DNA of 64,000 nt from Actinostola sp. cb2023 (taxonomy: Eukaryota > Cnidaria > Anthozoa > Actiniaria > Actinostolidae). Shown in pieces: positions 59,310 through 64,000 of this stretch. Within the stretch, counting starts at the first letter, position 1. The number at the start of each line of letters is the position of its first letter. Location of the stretch: NCBI GenBank assembly GCA_033675265.1, contig JAUJYZ010000274.1, positions 62,001 to 126,000 of the forward strand, given 5' to 3'. Both the position numbers and the translations under genes were made by a program. The notes beneath the pieces were generated by a model. It was not told the DNA's origin. It did no database searches and was given only the letters and a program-made list of their open reading frames with translations.

Positions 59310-60150
59310 TCATACGATCGAAAACAAGACGCTCAATGAGCGTTCACTCGGGCATTGTGAAAAGGAAAATGTCAGTTGTTCGAGGAAGTACTTGAAAATG
59401 AATGCCAGTTGGTTGAAGAACAAGGACAATGTCAGCTGCGCGAGGAGAGACCTGACAATGACTGACAGTTGCGTGACGAGGGAGACTATGTATATACATG
59501 TATGTGTCGAGTTCATTTGATTTGCCTTTGAGTTCATTTGATTACCTTTTGACTTTGAGTTCAATTGATTTGATTTTAATTTGATGAGTTTGTGTAAAGG
59601 TCCCCTCTCTAGCTTCAGATCCCGAAACGTCGAGTTTGGAATCGAGTTCGGGTTCGAGTTACGGTTCGAACGTCGAATAAAACAAGGACATCTTCTTCAA
59701 TACAATATAATTTCTCTGACGTCATGACAATCAGTGACAGTTGAGTGACGAGGGAGACTATTAGTCCGGTGAGTACGAACATGATACGTCTTGAGGTTGC
59801 ATAGGTCAGATGGTTCCGATAACGGCCTCGCGTTTGTTTAAAAAAATATATATTTTAAGCGAGCTTCTAGTCCTTTTACCACTTCTAGTCATTGAACGAT
59901 GAACTAGAATCCTGACCTTTTAATAGCTTGAAGATCTACAGCTGCTTTCAAAACTAAGATTCATAATCTACTTGAGTCCTGTGTCTCCTTTATCTTTTCA
60001 AATCTGCGGAGTAATCTTGAAACTCCGGATACGATTAAATACGTCGCATACTCGTCATTTTGAAGCCGAAAAAAAACTACTACTACTACTACTACTACCG
60101 AAATCCGCATTTTCTAACTCGGGCGGCCTGCGGCCTGGGCCCGAGTAATA
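59310..60150. repeat. Second copy region of the GACGCTCAATGAGCG family
   Basis: Shares AAGACGCTCAATGAGCG, GAGTTCATTTGATTTGCC, CTTGAGGTTGCA...GATGGTTCCGATAACG and GAACTAGAATCCTGACCTTT with 42519-44000 in the same order. The short minus-strand open frame is not a gene. Confidence 0.75.
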
Positions 60151-60178
60151 AACGACTCTAGCAACAGGATGGTTAAGC

Positions 60179-60297
60179 TACTTGTAGCCTCTTCTTACGG
60201 CGTTTTATCCGAGGATATTGGGTTCCGAGTTAGGTTACCCAATATCCTCGGAACCCAATATCCTCGGATAAAACGCCGTAAGAAGAGGCTACAAGTA
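60179..60297. mobile_element. 119-bp near-perfect hairpin element
   Basis: TACTTGTAGCCTCTTCTTAC...GGATATTGGGTTCCGAG pairs with its complement, differing only around the loop. Compact relative of the element split at 41483-42417. Confidence 0.88.
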
Positions 60298-61150
60298 ATA
60301 ATAATAATGTTAATTGCTTATATTGCGCATTTTAACATTTGAATATGATCAAATGCGCATTACACAACACTAGAAATAATTATATACAAATGATAAAAAA
60401 ATGTTCAAACCTTACTAACTTACGAAAACTACCCCCCCCCCCCCCCCCCTAAACTAAATTATCAATGTAATATATACTCATTATTATAAATAAAAATATA
60501 AAAATAAAAATAAATTAATATAAACTAAATATACAAATAATATGCTATATACTCATATTTTACAGGATGGTTGTGATTTTACTTTTAATAGCATACACGT
60601 TTACACGCGTCGGCCATCTTGCCTTCAACCAAGTAACAACAACAACAAAATATATATTTTTACTTAGCACCTTAAGTAATTATAACTCTGGCGCATGCGC
60701 ACTATCTACCTCGCGCCAGTCTCTTACCGTAATACCGGCTACATCTCGCCCTTTGTAGAGATTAAAGTTCAGGGTTCAAACATTTCAAACTAAATCAACG
60801 TTTCTAGCACATAAGCAGTTCAATGTCAAAATATCAAATAAATCAGGTACCAAGTTCAAACTTATAGGCCAAAGTTCGTGCAGCTAAGCAAACAAATAAC
60901 CATACTGAAAGTACATAACATAATCATCAAAGTGTTTTGGCCTTGTTCTCTGCGTCCTCAGTTATTATTATTATTATTGTTATTATTATTATTACTGATG
61001 CAGGTTCAGTCTTGTCCAGATGGGCTTCTTTAGGTGCTTCTTTATTTTGGGTCTTCTATCCTGTCGTCCTCTGCTGTCACAGCACCTCCCTCTCCTTCTC
61101 TCTAGACTGAGTACTGTGCACCGCTAGTGCTCTGTACTACTGTGCTATTC
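60298..61150. other. Intergenic: C run, ATT microsatellites
   Basis: AATAATAATAATGTTAATTG tail near 60297-60315; a run of 19 C at 60431-60449; (TTA)n at about 60963-60993. The piece 60994-61150 might continue the retroelement at 62616-63500, but nothing confirms it. Confidence 0.4.
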
Positions 61151-62608
61151 CATGGCGAACAATTTCATACACCATGGCCGCGAGCATGCGCAATGCTCAC
61201 TCGTATTCAACTACGGGTCACTTCAAAATTACAGAGAAAACAGTGCATTTTCATTCAATTTTTGTCGTACCTCTTATATCATTACGGTTCCTCAATCTCC
61301 ACAAGTCCCAAATCATTCTTTCATACTTCGTCTCGCCCATGGTTAGTGTTTCTCTCATGTGGAATATGCCTAACATTGTTCCCAAGTCCGTTGAAAAATA
61401 GGTATAATTAGCTAAGCATCCGCCATACTGTCTTTGTAACTGACCCGAGATGCCGTACAGTTATTGTAGTTCAGAACATTTTTCAGGAGTTCGAGCTTCT
61501 TTCCACAAGTGTGATTCGAAAGTTCAAGTGTCCATTTCAAATAACTCCTTTTTAAAACCGCTGAAAATGTCCTCTTTGGTTGTTCCCAAATCGTTTACAA
61601 CTTGGTAGTTTTTCGGTGATTATCCCATTGTCAGTGTCCTTTTGGGTTTTTCCGTAGCGATACCTCTTGCGTTTGAAACACAATTGTGCGTTTGTGAACG
61701 ATCTATTGGTAAATTGAGTATTACAACCTTGTTACAGAAAGATCAAAGTTTCTGATGAAGTATGTTTTATGGAGATCGGCGTTACTATGGCAACGCTGAG
61801 AGAGAATTCCTCTTTTTACATATTCTCGATTTCTATAGATTCTAGGGGGTTATTTTTGGAAAATGCTCTTGCGATCTTATAGTGGGCATAATTGTCTCTA
61901 GTTCTAGTGAATACAAGCAAATTCTGTGAGAGTGTTTTTGAGATATCTTCGATGAAAATGTTTGAGTATATCATTCAAGCGTAAATAAAGTAATTGAATC
62001 AATCACCTGAAATCCAAGTAAATCGGGCGTATCAAAATTCAATTTTAGTCTTCAATTGTTGCAATGATATTGAACTAATTTTCTGGAAAAGTTGAGAGAA
62101 ATCACTTGCAATGATATCGGAAAATGTGAGCTCAAGTCATACACGATGAGGTGTTTACTTTGCTCTTGTTGTCCACAATTCGTTCTATTTTTACTAAAAA
62201 AGTCATAATTAAAAATGCCGTCGGTAAATTTTGTTTAAAATTGATTATGCTCAAATTTAGATTGTAGCTGAGATGTTCTTATTGCAAAATCAAGCTCATT
62301 GAAACATTTTAAGGCCGCCAAATATAAGCTTCAAATCAGCCATTTTTCAACCAGTTTTAGTTGTTGATTCATTATGCAGCTCTTTTGTTCTAGTTTGGCA
62401 CCTTCTCTTGTGCATTCCACCTTGCGAACGCTCTTCCGAAATATGCTAATCTGCAGTATTATAATAACAATAGACAAAAATAAAAGAAGTATAATATCAC
62501 ACAATCGCTCTAATTTTACGATGAAAGGCCAATGTTTTCTTAGAATAAAAACGTGTCATTTACGCGCCAGCAATGTCATCCGCTGACTGTATGAAATTGT
62601 TCGCCATG
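61151..62608. mobile_element. 1.46-kb element with perfect 21-bp terminal inverted repeats
   Basis: CATGGCGAACAATTTCATAC + A at 61151-61171 is exactly complementary to 62588-62608. The interior is AT-rich with no recognisable transposase. It adjoins the retroelement fragment within 10 bp, so it may have inserted into it. Target duplication is not clear because CATG is itself palindromic. Confidence 0.6.
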
Positions 62609-62615
62609 CCCACTC

Positions 62616-63500
62616 TTACTTATTGTCACAGTGTGTGCATGGTACTGGGTTGAAAGGTGTAGTCAGCTTGTTGTGCTTGTCCTGCTTCATTAGGACTTGG
62701 TCTCCCACAGCAATCATAGAAGGGCGGGCTCCTCGCAGCGCGTCAGCGTGATTTTGTTTCGCCTTTTGCTCGGCATCCCTGTCGAAGACTTCTTGGTCAT
62801 ACACATGACTCATACTCAGGTCTGGGATTTTTCCTCGCATCTTTCGGTTGAGTAACATCTCGGCTGCAGGGCTTCTCAGTCTCAGTGATGTTGAACGGTA
62901 AGCTCCTGTATGATCTCAGGTATCTCAGGTATTATTTTACTCATTGTAAAGCGCCATTGGGCTATAAGGAAATGGCGCTATATAAATTTTTAATTATTAT
63001 TATTATTATTATTATCTCCTCAGCTCAACCTTGGCCAAGGTTGTCCCTTTGCCTGGGCAATCTGTAGGCGTTTTAGCTAGGAATGATCTGTTCTGTCGTT
63101 CGACCTCTCCATTGGCTTGTGCCCACTTGTCAGTTACCTTCTGGTGTGCGATGCCATTCTGTTCACAGTCAGTCTGAGTGAATTCTTCCGATATGAATTG
63201 TGGTCCATTATCTGATTTGATGGTCACCAGGAATCCAAATCGGCTAAATATTTCATCTAGGTGGTCAATAACCTTCTCTGTGGTTGTTGACTGTAAAATA
63301 CTGACTTACTTCGTTACGTAGCGACTGTGGTAATCCACTGTCACCAGCAGGGAGTGTCCTGATGGTAGGGGTCCTAACAGGTCGCAGGCGATAGCCTGCA
63401 GCCAAGGTCCATCAGGAAGTCTTGTGCATGGGTCTCAGTGGTTCTGGTGGATTCGGTCGTGCCACTAACAACCTTTGCAGTGTCGCTCTGCAGCTTTGTT
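62616..63500 (-). pseudogene. Ty3/gypsy-type integrase, decayed fragment
   Basis: Minus-strand pieces, from the right: ERHCKGC (zinc-binding end), DLLGPLPSGH with VDYHSRY (first catalytic Asp region), SDNGPQFISEEF (second Asp), ANGEVERQNRS (catalytic Glu), then ALRGARPSMIAVGDQVLMKQ (C-terminal domain). Stops and frame changes break it (for example after ERHCKGC) and a short SINE/LINE-tail-like insertion splits it at 62914-63016. No gag, protease or reverse transcriptase is visible in the window. Non-functional retrotransposon relic. Confidence 0.85.
62914..63016 (+). mobile_element. Insertion with GCGCTATATAAAT(TTA)n tail
   Basis: CATTGTAAAGCGCCATTGGG, AAATGGCGCTATATAAATTT and a (TTA)n end look like the 3' tail of a LINE/SINE-type retroposon. 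It interrupts the integrase between core and C-terminal domain. Confidence 0.6.
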
Positions 63501-63510
63501 GTTGAGAGAA

Positions 63511-63570
63511 TTCGAGAGCAGATCAGTCCAAACACGAGACGTAGTCGAGTGTTTGGACCTGCTCGAGAAT
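63511..63570. repeat. Hairpin repeat GTCCAAACAC/GTGTTTGGAC
   Basis: TTCGAGAGCAGATCAGTCCA...AACAC pairs with GTGTTTGGACCTGCTCGAGA. Sits just past the integrase fragment; probably part of another element extending to the right. Confidence 0.7.
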
Positions 63571-64000
63571 ACTCCCAAACTTACCGAGGTTTTCATGAGA
63601 GCATGAAAACACGGAAGAAGTGCTTCATTTCTTTTATAAAATAATTATTTTTTCGAAATAAAGTACAAAACAAAAGATTAACAGACGAAAAAACATAAAT
63701 CCTTTATTGTCTAAATCGTAATTCTCAATACATTGCACCAACCAATCAGAAAGCTCGATATATGTGACTTTGATGATTTTGTTTTTGGCGAGTGTTTGAA
63801 CCGGCAAACTGTGGGCAAGAAAATGTGTCATTTTAATTATGATTTAACCTCAAATCAAGTTGAAAACCAAGCGAAAAGTTAACAGTTATACATATTTTGT
63901 TAAAAGGAGCAGCTTGATTACAAAAGTGAAGGAAATAGTTCCGTTTTTGAAAGCCGGCAAAAACGTCGACTATTTGTGATCGTGGTTCTCAGTGTCAGAC
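63571..64000. other. Window end, no gene seen
   Basis: AT-rich. GTGTTTGAACCGGCAAACTG near 63792 may be the end of the element begun at 63511. No exon recognised. Confidence 0.35.

Overview
This is a eukaryotic, animal-type window: genes are split by long introns, splice sites follow GT-AG, and non-coding DNA is packed with palindromic transposon remnants, minisatellites and microsatellites. The two recognisable genes are both conserved across animals. The species cannot be named from the sequence; an invertebrate metazoan, probably marine (cnidarian, lophotrochozoan or invertebrate deuterostome), fits best.

Layout. (1) 1-5.7 kb: non-coding, with palindromic elements, a 17-bp tandem array and a 600-bp duplication. 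(2) 5753-37152, plus strand: a complete ten-exon PDZ-LIM gene of the Enigma/ZASP class (PDLIM5/PDLIM7/LDB3-like). It encodes one N-terminal PDZ, two SKSF motifs, a proline-rich linker and three C-terminal LIM domains. All ten exons join in frame to 590 codons plus stop. Its introns hold a 5.2-kb foldback element, a roughly 5.5-kb 26-bp minisatellite with higher-order structure, an ATT microsatellite, and many small inverted-repeat elements. Inside the intron between LIM1 and LIM2 is a same-strand 1.15-kb open exon (31795-32940) encoding a Ser-rich and long coiled-coil tail. It may be an alternative 3' terminal exon. (3) 37.2-47.7 kb: convergent intergenic region made almost wholly of nested repeats. 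(4) 47808-56399, minus strand: a complete three-exon ZCCHC24 orthologue (218 aa) with a CCHC knuckle and a 3CxxC-type zinc finger. (5) 56.4-64 kb: upstream of ZCCHC24; a minisatellite split by a transposon copy, further inverted-repeat elements, and a decayed Ty3/gypsy integrase on the minus strand.

The two genes are arranged tail to tail. The PDZ-LIM protein would be a cytoskeletal (actin/Z-disc type) scaffold. ZCCHC24 is a predicted nucleic-acid-binding zinc-finger protein. Nothing shows that they work together. The strongest leads are the coiled-coil terminal exon, inverted repeats flanking exons 3-6, a cluster of CACGTG-type boxes next to the LIM2 exon, paired RFX-like X-boxes just after the ZCCHC24 stop codon, and the asymmetric foldback element with a dated secondary insertion.
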